From: Prevotellaceae bacterium
GTDB taxonomy: Bacteria > Bacteroidota > Bacteroidia > Bacteroidales > UBA932
DNA length: 7,402 nucleotides
Assembly: GCA_031289385.1 (NCBI GenBank)
Contig: JAITPP010000340.1
Location: forward strand, 1 to 7,402
Direction: 5' to 3'
Of the stretch, positions 1 through 5,823 are shown one piece after another. The position numbers and the translations under genes were made by a program. Each line of letters opens with the position of its first letter. Positions within the stretch are counted from its first letter, which is position 1. The notes under the pieces were generated by a model. The model worked only from the letters and a program-made list of their open reading frames with translations. It was not told the DNA's origin and searched no databases.

Positions 1-5
1 CTGAG

Positions 6-115
6 AGGCAGGATTTTCCGCACAAGTCCTGCCTTTCAGGCAGCTTGTTGCATTATCATTTTCCGCAGGCTACGCTCCCGCTTACCTGCGGTTATGAAAA
101 TTTCGCCTTTCAGGC
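6..115. repeat. GC-richer element with several hairpins (dispersed-repeat candidate)
   Basis: This stretch is clearly richer in G+C than the DNA after it and holds a series of short inverted repeats. AGGCAGGA (6-13) pairs with TCCTGCCT (27-34). CTGCCT (29-34) can instead pair with AGGCAG (38-43) around a TTC loop. CCGCAGG (63-69) pairs with CCTGCGG (85-91). GCCT (105-108) pairs with AGGC (112-115), again around TTC. The last two hairpins are separated by a 13-nt AT-rich spacer. The same layout recurs at 4101-4144, which points to a dispersed non-coding repeat rather than a gene. No convincing reading frame is present. From 121 to 211 the DNA is AT-rich and I see no feature in it. Confidence 0.5.
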
Positions 116-211
116 AAAACCGACAAAAAATTTATTTTGCAAAAAATAGCACCTAAAAAAATTTTATCCATAATATATATTTTCAATTGAATAAATATTG
201 ACTACAAAATC

Positions 212-292
212 GAAATACTTGAATACGGAATACAGAATACTAAATACTTGAATACGGAATACTTGAATACGAAATACTTGAATACGGAATAC
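212..292 (+). repeat. Heptamer/octamer tandem array, (T)NRAATAC family
   Basis: Eleven consecutive units end in AATAC: GAAATAC, TTGAATAC, GGAATAC, AGAATAC, TAAATAC, TTGAATAC, GGAATAC, TTGAATAC, GAAATAC, TTGAATAC, GGAATAC. Seven are 7 bp and four are 8 bp. The array starts directly beyond the dnaA terminator and is the reverse complement of the GTATTYN family seen upstream of the DUF47 gene and upstream of lpdA. It can be read as NTEY-type peptides, but nothing supports translation. Confidence 0.9.
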
Positions 293-293
293 G

Positions 294-324
294 AAAAAAA
301 GCAAATCAATATTGATTTGCTTTT
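294..324 (-). terminator. Intrinsic terminator of dnaA
   Basis: On the minus strand, about 30 nt after the dnaA stop codon, a perfect palindrome forms a stem: GCAAATCAAT (301-310) against ATTGATTTGC (311-320), extended by four A-T pairs to 297-324. In the dnaA transcript the stem runs straight into a run of seven U residues (300-294). Stem followed by U-tract is the standard rho-independent arrangement, and it points the right way for dnaA. The stem is AT-rich, so it may be only moderately stable. Confidence 0.78.
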
Positions 325-352
325 CGTTCCCTTATTTATTATCATTTATTTA

Positions 353-1783
353 TTACAGCGAATTGTTTATTCTTTTTTCTATTTCGGTTACATGTTGTTT
401 GAATGTTTTGTCGGTATCGTAAAGATCTCCTACTGTTTTACATGCGTGCAAAACCGTAGCGTGATCTTTACCGCCTATTTCTGCGCCTATTGCTGCGAGT
501 GCGTTCTTTGTCATGTTTCTTGAAAAATACATTGCTATTTGGCGTGCCTGCACTATTTCGCGTTTGCGTGTTTTCGACTGTATTGCATCTATCGACAAAC
601 CAAAATAATCACAAACGATACGTTTTATTTTGGAAACAGAAATTTCGCGTTGTTTATAGTTCACCAAACTGTCAATTACGTGCATTGCCATTTCCATTGT
701 TATTGATGTCGATTTTTTGTTTAATGTTTGTGCAAGTAATGAAATAAGCACTCCTTCAAGTTCGCGGATATTGGTTGTTACTTTACTTGCTATATATTCT
801 ATAATTTCGTCGGATATTTCTACGCCTTCGTTGTGTATTTTCTTTTTCAATATTGTTTTGCGGGCTTCATAATCGGGCGCTTGCAATTCGGTTGTAAGTC
901 CCCATTTGAAACGTGTTAATAAACGCTCGTTAAGTCCGAGTAAATCTACGGGTGCTCTATCGGATGTAAGTATAAGTTGTTTTCCCGACTGGTGTAAATG
1001 ATTAAATATTTGGAAAAATGTATTTTGTGTTCCTTCTCTACCTGCAAATTCCTGTATATCATCTATAATCAATACATCCATCATTTGATAAAAATTCAGA
1101 AAATCTATTAATTTGTTTTTATATATTTGTGCATCGATATATTGATTTTGAAATAAACTTGCCGTAACATACAGCACTATTTTATCAGGAAATTTACGTT
1201 TAATTTCCAAACCTATGGCTTGCACCAAATGTGTTTTTCCCAAGCCCGAGCCGCCAAAAATAAACATCGGGTTGAATGTATTTTTACCCGGATTATCGGA
1301 TATTGACAAGCCTGCCGAGCGTGCAAGACGATTGCAATCGCTTTCGATAAAGTTATTAAATGTTTTATCGGGATTAAGTTGTGGATCTATTTCCATTTGC
1401 TGCAAACCGGGAATGATAAACGGATTTAGTTGTTTTGTATTTTCTTTGGGAAAAGGCATTGATGGATTTTTCGGATAAACAGTAGGATTAGTAGGGTAAA
1501 TTACTGACGATTCTTTGTTTACAACCTGAACGTTGTATTCCAGTTCCGCAGTTTTACCTAAAACCGTGCGTAATGCAAAACTTAATAATTCGATATAATT
1601 TCCTTCCAAATGCTCGTAAAAATACGGCGATGGAACAGAAATAGTTAACAGCGAATCTTTAAGTTCTGACGCTACAATTGGCTTAAACCAAGTGTCATAC
1701 GCTAAGTCATTCGACAGATTGTCTTTAATGATTTTAAGACATTTTTCCCACACATTTTTGCAATTTAAAGATTTTTTCTCCAT
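353..1783 (-). CDS. dnaA: Chromosomal replication initiator protein DnaA
   Basis: The 476-residue protein is a full-length DnaA, the ATP-dependent initiator that binds DnaA boxes at oriC, unwinds the origin and helps load the replicative helicase. Residues 1 to about 90 fit domain I (helicase and partner contacts), followed by a Pro/Asn-rich linker at roughly 95-130. The AAA+ core shows Walker A GGSGLGKT (177-184), Walker B VLIIDD ending at D241-D242, sensor I ILTSD (271-275), the box VII arginine-finger region ERLLTRF with R291, and sensor II around TNIRELEG (337-344, R340). Domain IV carries the DnaA signature GGKDHATVLHA (437-447) for DNA binding. The ATG at 1783 gives the usual length and N-terminus. 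It follows pit in the same direction after a 236-bp gap with its own candidate promoter, and ends before an intrinsic terminator. All key residues are present. Confidence 0.98.
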   Translation of the reverse strand: MEKKSLNCKNVWEKCLKIIKDNLSNDLAYDTWFKPIVASELKDSLLTISVPSPYFYEHLEGNYIELLSFALRTVLGKTAELEYNVQVVNKESSVIYPTNPTVYPKNPSMPFPKENTKQLNPFIIPGLQQMEIDPQLNPDKTFNNFIESDCNRLARSAGLSISDNPGKNTFNPMFIFGGSGLGKTHLVQAIGLEIKRKFPDKIVLYVTASLFQNQYIDAQIYKNKLIDFLNFYQMMDVLIIDDIQEFAGREGTQNTFFQIFNHLHQSGKQLILTSDRAPVDLLGLNERLLTRFKWGLTTELQAPDYEARKTILKKKIHNEGVEISDEIIEYIASKVTTNIRELEGVLISLLAQTLNKKSTSITMEMAMHVIDSLVNYKQREISVSKIKRIVCDYFGLSIDAIQSKTRKREIVQARQIAMYFSRNMTKNALAAIGAEIGGKDHATVLHACKTVGDLYDTDKTFKQHVTEIEKRINNSL

Positions 1784-1851
1784 AATTATTTTTTAGTATT
1801 TTATCAATTTCCCGTCATCGATTTTTACTAACCGATTTTTTTAAACGGGTA

Positions 1852-1883
1852 CAAAGTTCATCAAAAAAAAGGGTTTTTTCAAA
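1852..1883 (-). promoter_or_regulatory. Candidate dnaA promoter (Bacteroidota type)
   Basis: On the minus strand TTTG (1883-1880) is followed after 20 bases by GAACTTTG (1859-1852). The Bacteroidota consensus is TTTG about 20 bases before TAnnTTTG, so the -7 box has a single mismatch (G for T). It would give a leader of about 60 nt before the dnaA ATG. The same octamer GAACTTTG lies 76 nt upstream of lpdA. This is a motif match only. Confidence 0.42.
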
Positions 1884-1912
1884 TTTTTTTTATAGTTTTT
1901 TTCCTTTTTCCT
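1863..1912. promoter_or_regulatory. Roughly phased A/T tracts upstream of dnaA
   Basis: Homopolymer runs are centred near 1866 (A8), 1876 (T6), 1887 (T8), 1899 (T7) and 1907 (T5), so most lie 10-12 bp apart. Tracts in phase with the helical turn usually make DNA curved. They cover and precede the candidate dnaA promoter. The rest of the 1784-2019 spacer is AT-rich. It contains no heptamer array, no clear pit terminator and no DnaA-box cluster. Confidence 0.35.
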
Positions 1913-2019
1913 TTAATAGCCTTATTTTCTGACATAAAATTTTTCAAAAAGATAAGCAACTGTAAATCAATATGATATAATTGACATATTTGATATTTAG
2001 ACGATTACAATGTTAATTT

Positions 2020-3045
2020 TTATCCGACAAACGAGTAAATTATTGCAGCAAGCAGCGCACTAACAGGAATTGTCAAAAACCATGCAACAATAAGATTCTT
2101 TGTTACGCCCCAGCGCACAGCCGATATGCGTTTAACCGCGCCTGCGCCCATAATACTTCCTGTAATTACATGAGTTGTGCTAACCGGCACTTTCAGCATT
2201 TCGGTAATGTATAGCGTAAATGCTCCTGCTGTTTGTGCCGACAAGCCTTCCATTGCCGTGAGTTTTGTTATTTTGTTGCCCATTGTTTTCATAATTTTCC
2301 AGCCTCCCGACATTGTTCCCAATGCAATAGCCGTAAAACACGAAAATGGTATCCAATCGGGAATATCTTTAATATCCGAAAGTTGAAGCCAGCGCGGTAA
2401 CGTAGCCGAATTGAGTCCTGCATTAAATGTAATAAGCGATATTCCAATAATTCCCATTACTTTTTGCGAATCGTTTAATCCGTGCCCAATGCTGAGCAAG
2501 GCTGACGATACAAGTTGCAAGCGTTTGAAACATTTGTTTGCAATGCTTGGGCGTGATTTTTTTGAAATATGTAATATTATTATTGATATTATGCTTCCGC
2601 TAATCATTCCCAAAACAGGGGCTACAACAATAAATATTGCGATGAAAGCGATAACGCCCGAATGAATGGCTTGCAAACCGCTGTGAGCGATTGCTGCGCC
2701 TGCAAATCCGCCGATTAATGTATGCGATGATGACGAAGGTATTCCAAACCACCACGTTATAAGATTCCAGATAATGGCGGCTATAAGTCCTGCTAAAATA
2801 ACATTAAGCGTGATAAACTGCGGCAGCACTGTTTTTGCAACAGTATTTGCAATTCCAAATTCGCCGATAACGTATTTTGCAATAAAAAATGCAACAAAAT
2901 TGAAAACCGCTGCCCACAAAACCGCTTGAAACGGTGTGAGAACTTTGGTTGAAACAACAGTCGCTATTGAATTGGCGGCATCGTGAAAACCGTTTATGAA
3001 ATCGAAAAAAAGTGCAAGCAGTATTATAATTATAAGTAAAGTCAT
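2020..3045 (-). CDS. pit: Inorganic phosphate transporter, PiT (PHO4) family
   Basis: The 341-residue, highly hydrophobic protein belongs to the PiT family of ion-coupled inner-membrane phosphate symporters. The family's duplicated signature is visible: NGFHDAANSIATVV (18-31) in the first half and GHGLNDSQKVMGI (188-200) in the second. The serine-rich re-entrant motifs that line the phosphate site are GIPSSSSHTLIGG (101-113) and VPVSTTHVITGSIMG (287-301). About ten membrane segments are apparent, with a short basic cytoplasmic stretch near 160-175. The ATG at 3045 gives an N-terminus that begins directly in the first membrane helix, which is normal for short bacterial PiTs. It lies 53 bp after the DUF47 gene, which is the common DUF47-pit pairing. 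The coupling ion, H+ or Na+, cannot be read from the sequence. Confidence 0.95.
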   Translation of the reverse strand: MTLLIIIILLALFFDFINGFHDAANSIATVVSTKVLTPFQAVLWAAVFNFVAFFIAKYVIGEFGIANTVAKTVLPQFITLNVILAGLIAAIIWNLITWWFGIPSSSSHTLIGGFAGAAIAHSGLQAIHSGVIAFIAIFIVVAPVLGMISGSIISIIILHISKKSRPSIANKCFKRLQLVSSALLSIGHGLNDSQKVMGIIGISLITFNAGLNSATLPRWLQLSDIKDIPDWIPFSCFTAIALGTMSGGWKIMKTMGNKITKLTAMEGLSAQTAGAFTLYITEMLKVPVSTTHVITGSIMGAGAVKRISAVRWGVTKNLIVAWFLTIPVSALLAAIIYSFVG

Positions 3046-3098
3046 AGATAGTTTTGTTTAAATTTATATTTTAAAAATTGTTTTTATTCCGTGCGTTT

Positions 3099-3746
3099 TT
3101 ATGAATATTTTACAATTATTGTTTGAATAATTTTACCTACATGTTCTTCGATATCAGTTATTTTCTCCAATTCCGACAAGATGTCTTTCAGTTTTATAAT
3201 TTCAATACCATCTTTTTCGTTTTCAAATAAATTGATGATAAAATTTTCATATACATCGTCGGCTTCATGCTCAATATCATGCAATTCGCGACAACATTCT
3301 TTAATTATTGCCGGCTTTTTTTTGAGAACATCCAGTTCGTCAATCGCTTTGCCAATGCTTACTGCCGATTTATTAATAAGTTTGGCAAGTTTCAAAGCAT
3401 CATCGGGCAATTTTTTGGGATTGTAAAGCATAATGCGTTTTGCGCAACTGTTTATTCCATCAACAACATCATCAAGTTTGTTTGCCAAATCGTGAATGTC
3501 TTCTCTGTCGAAAGGCGTTATAAATGTTTTGTTTAATTCATCAAAAACTTTATTTGATAAACTATCGCCTTCATGCTCTTTTTCTTTTATTTTTTTATAA
3601 TATTCAACAACCGATTGGTGATTTTTACTTTGCACGCAATCAATCATAATTTCAGATGTAGCAATAAGCACATCCGACATTTTTTTTAGTAAGGGGAAAA
3701 ACTTTTTCTCCTTTGGCAATAAACGATTGAAAAAAGAATTGTCCAT
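3099..3746 (-). CDS. DUF47 family PhoU-like protein, probable regulator of the adjacent PiT
   Basis: From the ATG at 3746 the protein has 215 residues, the usual length for DUF47 proteins, which are cytoplasmic helical bundles related to PhoU. The acidic and histidine clusters expected to bind metal are present: EHEGD (57-61), REDIHDLANKLDDVVD (81-96), HDIEHEADDVYE (156-167) and EKITDIEEH (194-202). DUF47 genes are typically paired with pit and are thought to modulate low-affinity phosphate uptake; the 53-bp gap to pit fits one operon. The frame stays open upstream to an ATG at 3935, but those 63 codons are almost pure heptamer repeat (NTEY-type peptide) with no resemblance to the family. I therefore place the start at MDNSFFNRLLPKEKKFF. 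No Bacteroidota promoter box was found upstream; the leader is the repeat array itself. Confidence 0.93.
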   Translation of the reverse strand: MDNSFFNRLLPKEKKFFPLLKKMSDVLIATSEIMIDCVQSKNHQSVVEYYKKIKEKEHEGDSLSNKVFDELNKTFITPFDREDIHDLANKLDDVVDGINSCAKRIMLYNPKKLPDDALKLAKLINKSAVSIGKAIDELDVLKKKPAIIKECCRELHDIEHEADDVYENFIINLFENEKDGIEIIKLKDILSELEKITDIEEHVGKIIQTIIVKYS

Positions 3747-3759
3747 ATTTTTTATTTTA

Positions 3760-3927
3760 GTATTCTGTATTTTGTATTCCGTATTCTGTATTTTGTATTC
3801 CGTATTCTGTATTTCGTATTCTGTATTCTGTATTTGGTATTCTGTATTTGGTATTCTGTATTCTGTATTTCGTATTCTGTATTCTGTATTTAGTATTTCA
3901 TATTCTGTATTTAGTAATTTGTAATTG
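3760..3927 (+). repeat. 24-unit heptamer tandem array, GTATTYN then GTAATTN
   Basis: Twenty-two units of GTATTYN (3760-3913; one reads ATATTCT) are followed by GTAATTT and GTAATTG, all in exact 7-bp register without a single insertion or deletion. Positions 1-5 are almost fixed; variation is confined to positions 6 and 7. GTATTCT is the commonest unit (10 copies), and the others are GTATTTT, GTATTCC, GTATTTC, GTATTTG and GTATTTA. Units 1-3 and 4-6 are identical 21-bp blocks. The array begins 14 bp upstream of the DUF47 start codon, so it would lie in that gene's leader, reading NRAATAC in the mRNA. Confidence 0.95.
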
Positions 3928-3957
3928 TTTTTCATTTTTCATTAAAACTTGTTTTTC

Positions 3958-4025
3958 GTAATTCGTAATTTGTAATTCGTAATTGTTTTTCATTCTTCAT
4001 TCTTAACTCTTCATTCTTCATTCTT
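3958..4025 (+). repeat. Compound heptamer array: GTAATTN x4, then CATTCTT x5
   Basis: GTAATTC, GTAATTT, GTAATTC and GTAATTG (3958-3985) are followed by a TTTTT link and then five units of CATTCTT (3991-4025; the third reads AACTCTT). Two different core sequences therefore keep the same 7-bp period side by side. The junction GTAATTG-TTTTT-CATT (3979-3994) is identical to the end of the preceding array (3921-3936). I see no coding potential or promoter. Confidence 0.85.
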
Positions 4026-4031
4026 AACGTC

Positions 4032-4144
4032 GTGCGGGAGGGCGGTTGTGGTTCTATTTTCCGTTTGTCGTCCGCACTTTTTTTGTTTGCGTTTTTTTCT
4101 CATAGGGCGTTGCCCTATGCTGAATTAAATTGCCCTTTCAGGGC
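4032..4144. repeat. GC-richer hairpin element, second copy of the layout at the left edge
   Basis: The element contains GTGCGG (4032-4037) able to pair with CCGCAC (4072-4077), then a strong 8-bp hairpin CATAGGGC/GCCCTATG with a GTT loop (4101-4119), a 12-nt AT-rich spacer, and GCCCT/AGGGC with a TTC loop (4132-4144). The order strong hairpin, 12-13 nt AT spacer, GCC(C)T-TTC-A(G)GGC matches 63-115. Such GC-richer islets in AT-rich spacers look like dispersed non-coding repeats. No open reading frame or terminator in the direction of the neighbouring genes is evident. Confidence 0.55.
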
Positions 4145-4153
4145 TCATATTTC

Positions 4154-4211
4154 GTAATTCATAATTTGTAATTCATAATTTGTAATTTGTAATTCGTAAT
4201 TGCTTTTCATT
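4154..4211 (+). repeat. Heptamer array RTAATTN x7 with end module
   Basis: Seven units in exact register (GTAATTC, ATAATTT, GTAATTC, ATAATTT, GTAATTT, GTAATTC, GTAATTG; 4154-4202) are followed by CTTTTCATT. The final 16 bases differ by one base from the ends of the two preceding GTAATT arrays. The array begins ten bases after the hairpin element. From 4212 to 4230 the DNA is AT-rich filler. Confidence 0.88.
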
Positions 4212-4230
4212 CTTAATTTTTAATTTCTAA

Positions 4231-4321
4231 AATACCAACGACTAAATACTAAATACTTGATACTAACGACTAAATACTGAATACTGAATACTAAATACCT
4301 AATACTAACGACTAAATACCC
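4231..4321 (+). repeat. Heptamer array AATACTN with interspersed ACGACTA units
   Basis: Thirteen units, mostly 7 bp, follow AATACYN, with ACGACTA units at 4238, 4266 and 4308; one 8-mer and one 6-mer cancel each other so the register is regained. A 17-bp compound word, TACTAACGACTAAATAC, occurs at 4261 and 4303 and, with one change, at 4233. The spacings of 28 and 42 bp are multiples of seven. The array ends three bases short of the lpdA stop codon, so it forms the lpdA 3' flank. Confidence 0.88.
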
Positions 4322-4324
4322 ATT

Positions 4325-5707
4325 TCACAAATTCACTGTTTCGCCGTAGGCAGTTGCGGCAGCCTCCATAATTGCCTCGCTGATAGTTGGATGTGGATGA
4401 ACTGATATTATAATATCATGTCCTTTCACGCCTAAATTTCTTGCTGTTACAATTCCCGAAATTATTTCTGTAACATTTGCGCCAATGCAATGAGCGCCAA
4501 GAAGTTCGTCGGTGGCAGCATCAAATATTAGTTTTACAAATCCGTCGCGTTCGCCTGTTGCTGTTGCTTTGCCCGATGCTGTAAACGGAAATTTTCCTGT
4601 TTTAATCTGATAACCTTCGGCAATGGCGCGTTTTTCGGTTAATCCTACCGATGCTATTTCGGGCGAAGTGTAAGTGCATGCGGGAATATTTTTGTAATTT
4701 ATTGCTTTCACATCCAATCCAGCAATTTTTTCAACGCACACGATTGCTTCTGCCGACGCTACGTGAGCCAGCGCAGGAGTTGCAATAACATCGCCAATAG
4801 CATAAATGCCTTCTGCGCTTGTGCGATAAAATTCATCTACTTTTATTTTTCCTTTTTCGGTTACGATATTCGATTTTTCGAGATTCAAACCTTCGATATT
4901 CGGCGTAATTCCTACTGCCGACAACACTATTTCGGCATCAATGATTTCTGTTCCTTTTTTGGTTTTTATATTTACTTTGCAAGTATCTCCGCTTGTATCA
5001 ACACTTTCAACCGACGAATCAACCATCACTTTTATTCCGTTTTTGCGAAACGAGCGGCTCAACTGCACCGAAACGTCATCATCTTCGTTTGGAACAATCG
5101 ACGGCAGAAATTCTACAAGCGTAACCTGAGTTCCTATTGTATTGTAAAAATAAGCAAGTTCGCTGCCTATCGCGCCCGAACCGATAATTAGCATCGATTT
5201 CGGCTGTTTTGCAAGCGATAACGCCTGACGATAACCTATTATTTTTTCGCCGTCAATCATAACATTCGCAAGCGAACGCGAACGCGCTCCTGTTGCAATG
5301 ATTATGTGCTTTGCCGAAATTTTTTGCGGTTCATTGTTTATATCAATTTCAATTGTATTGTTGGCGCAAAACGAGGCAAAACCTTTGATTACATCAATAT
5401 TGTTTTTTTTGAGAAGAAATTCTACGCCTTTGCTCATTGTTGCCGAAATATTGCGGCTGCGCAAAATAATTTTCTCAAAATCTATTTGGGCGTTACACGA
5501 AATTCCGTAATCGTCGGAATGTTTTGTGTATTGAAAAACCTGTGCGCTTTTAAGCAAGGCTTTTGTAGGAATACATCCCCAATTCAAGCATATTCCGCCA
5601 AGCAAATCGCTTTCAACAACAGCAACTTTCATTCCGAGTTGCGAGGCGCGAATTGCTGCGACATATCCGCCGGGTCCACTTCCTATAACTATTAAATCAT
5701 AATTCAT
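4325..5707 (-). CDS. lpdA: Dihydrolipoyl dehydrogenase (E3)
   Basis: The 460-residue flavoprotein reoxidises dihydrolipoyl groups with NAD+ in pyruvate, 2-oxo acid or glycine-cleavage complexes. It is a soluble homodimer in this family. Visible parts are the N-terminal FAD loop GSGPGG (9-14), the redox disulfide in GGICLNWGCIPTK (C40 and C45), the NAD loop IIGSGAIGSE (174-183), the second FAD contact YAIGDV (302-307, D306), and the C-terminal HPHPTISE (437-444) whose H439 and E444 form the catalytic pair supplied to the partner subunit. All catalytic residues are intact and the length is standard. It stands alone here, with no E1, E2 or glycine-cleavage gene alongside, so the complex it serves cannot be assigned. 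The ATG at 5707 directly precedes the FAD fold; the leader up to that ATG is a heptamer array without a Shine-Dalgarno sequence. Confidence 0.96.
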   Translation of the reverse strand: MNYDLIVIGSGPGGYVAAIRASQLGMKVAVVESDLLGGICLNWGCIPTKALLKSAQVFQYTKHSDDYGISCNAQIDFEKIILRSRNISATMSKGVEFLLKKNNIDVIKGFASFCANNTIEIDINNEPQKISAKHIIIATGARSRSLANVMIDGEKIIGYRQALSLAKQPKSMLIIGSGAIGSELAYFYNTIGTQVTLVEFLPSIVPNEDDDVSVQLSRSFRKNGIKVMVDSSVESVDTSGDTCKVNIKTKKGTEIIDAEIVLSAVGITPNIEGLNLEKSNIVTEKGKIKVDEFYRTSAEGIYAIGDVIATPALAHVASAEAIVCVEKIAGLDVKAINYKNIPACTYTSPEIASVGLTEKRAIAEGYQIKTGKFPFTASGKATATGERDGFVKLIFDAATDELLGAHCIGANVTEIISGIVTARNLGVKGHDIIISVHPHPTISEAIMEAAATAYGETVNL

Positions 5708-5760
5708 ATTTACTATTTATTATTTACTATTTATTATTTACTATTTACTATTTATTATTT
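5708..5760 (+). repeat. Heptamer array ATTTAYT x7 touching the lpdA start codon
   Basis: Seven units alternate ATTTACT and ATTTATT in exact register (5708-5756), with a partial ATTT after them. The array starts on the base next to the lpdA ATG, so in the mRNA the ribosome-binding region is made of AGTAAAT and AATAAAT units. This is an unstructured A-rich leader, which is plausible for translation initiation in Bacteroidota, where A-rich leaders often replace Shine-Dalgarno pairing. Confidence 0.9.
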
Positions 5761-5781
5761 AAATTTTCTATTTTTTTTACT

Positions 5782-5820
5782 GCAAAGTTCGCAATGTTTT
5801 TCGCAAAGAACGCAAAGGTT
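5782..5820. repeat. GCAAAG-type repeat, with promoter-like boxes for lpdA
   Basis: GCAAAG or its variant GCAATG occurs four times (5782, 5791, 5803, 5812) with spacings of 9, 12 and 9 bp, giving a short degenerate repeat rich in CAAAG. On the minus strand each copy offers CTTTG, the core of the Bacteroidota -7 box. The copy at 5790-5783 reads GAACTTTG, one mismatch from TAnnTTTG and identical to the candidate dnaA -7 box. It would give lpdA a leader of roughly 65-70 nt. The repeat is seen directly; the promoter role is inferred. Confidence 0.5.
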
Positions 5821-5823
5821 TCA

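Noticed and set aside
248..523. Plus-strand open frame starting MNTEYLNTKY
   Set aside because: Its N-terminus is heptamer array and the rest is antisense to the dnaA terminator and 3' end; it has no promoter or family resemblance.
1784..2019. Replication origin next to dnaA
   Set aside because: There is no cluster of TTATCCACA-like boxes. Only isolated near-matches occur, such as TTATCCATA at 164-172, and Bacteroidota origins are often not next to dnaA.
3760..3913. Coiled coil encoded by heptad repeats
   Set aside because: In NTEYxIx the hydrophobic Y and I are two residues apart, not in the 3-4 spacing of a coiled coil, and translation is unlikely.
3727..3924. Plus-strand open frame reading ILYSVFC repeats
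   Set aside because: It is the opposite-strand reading of the same heptamer array and is open only because GTATTYN units rarely make stop codons.
3747..3935. 63-codon N-terminal extension of the DUF47 protein
   Set aside because: It is composed of tandem heptamer repeat; the family fold begins at the inner methionine (3746), and the inner start gives the usual length.
4032..4084. Intrinsic terminator (GTGCGG/CCGCAC stem followed by T-run)
   Set aside because: It would work only on the plus strand, where no gene ends; the loop is 34 nt and both neighbouring genes are on the minus strand.
4763..5191. 142-codon plus-strand open frame
   Set aside because: It lies wholly antisense to lpdA, whose conserved motifs prove the minus strand is coding; the composition is that of a shadow frame.
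5306..5695. 129-codon plus-strand open frame
   Set aside because: It is antisense to the FAD-binding half of lpdA and has no independent support.
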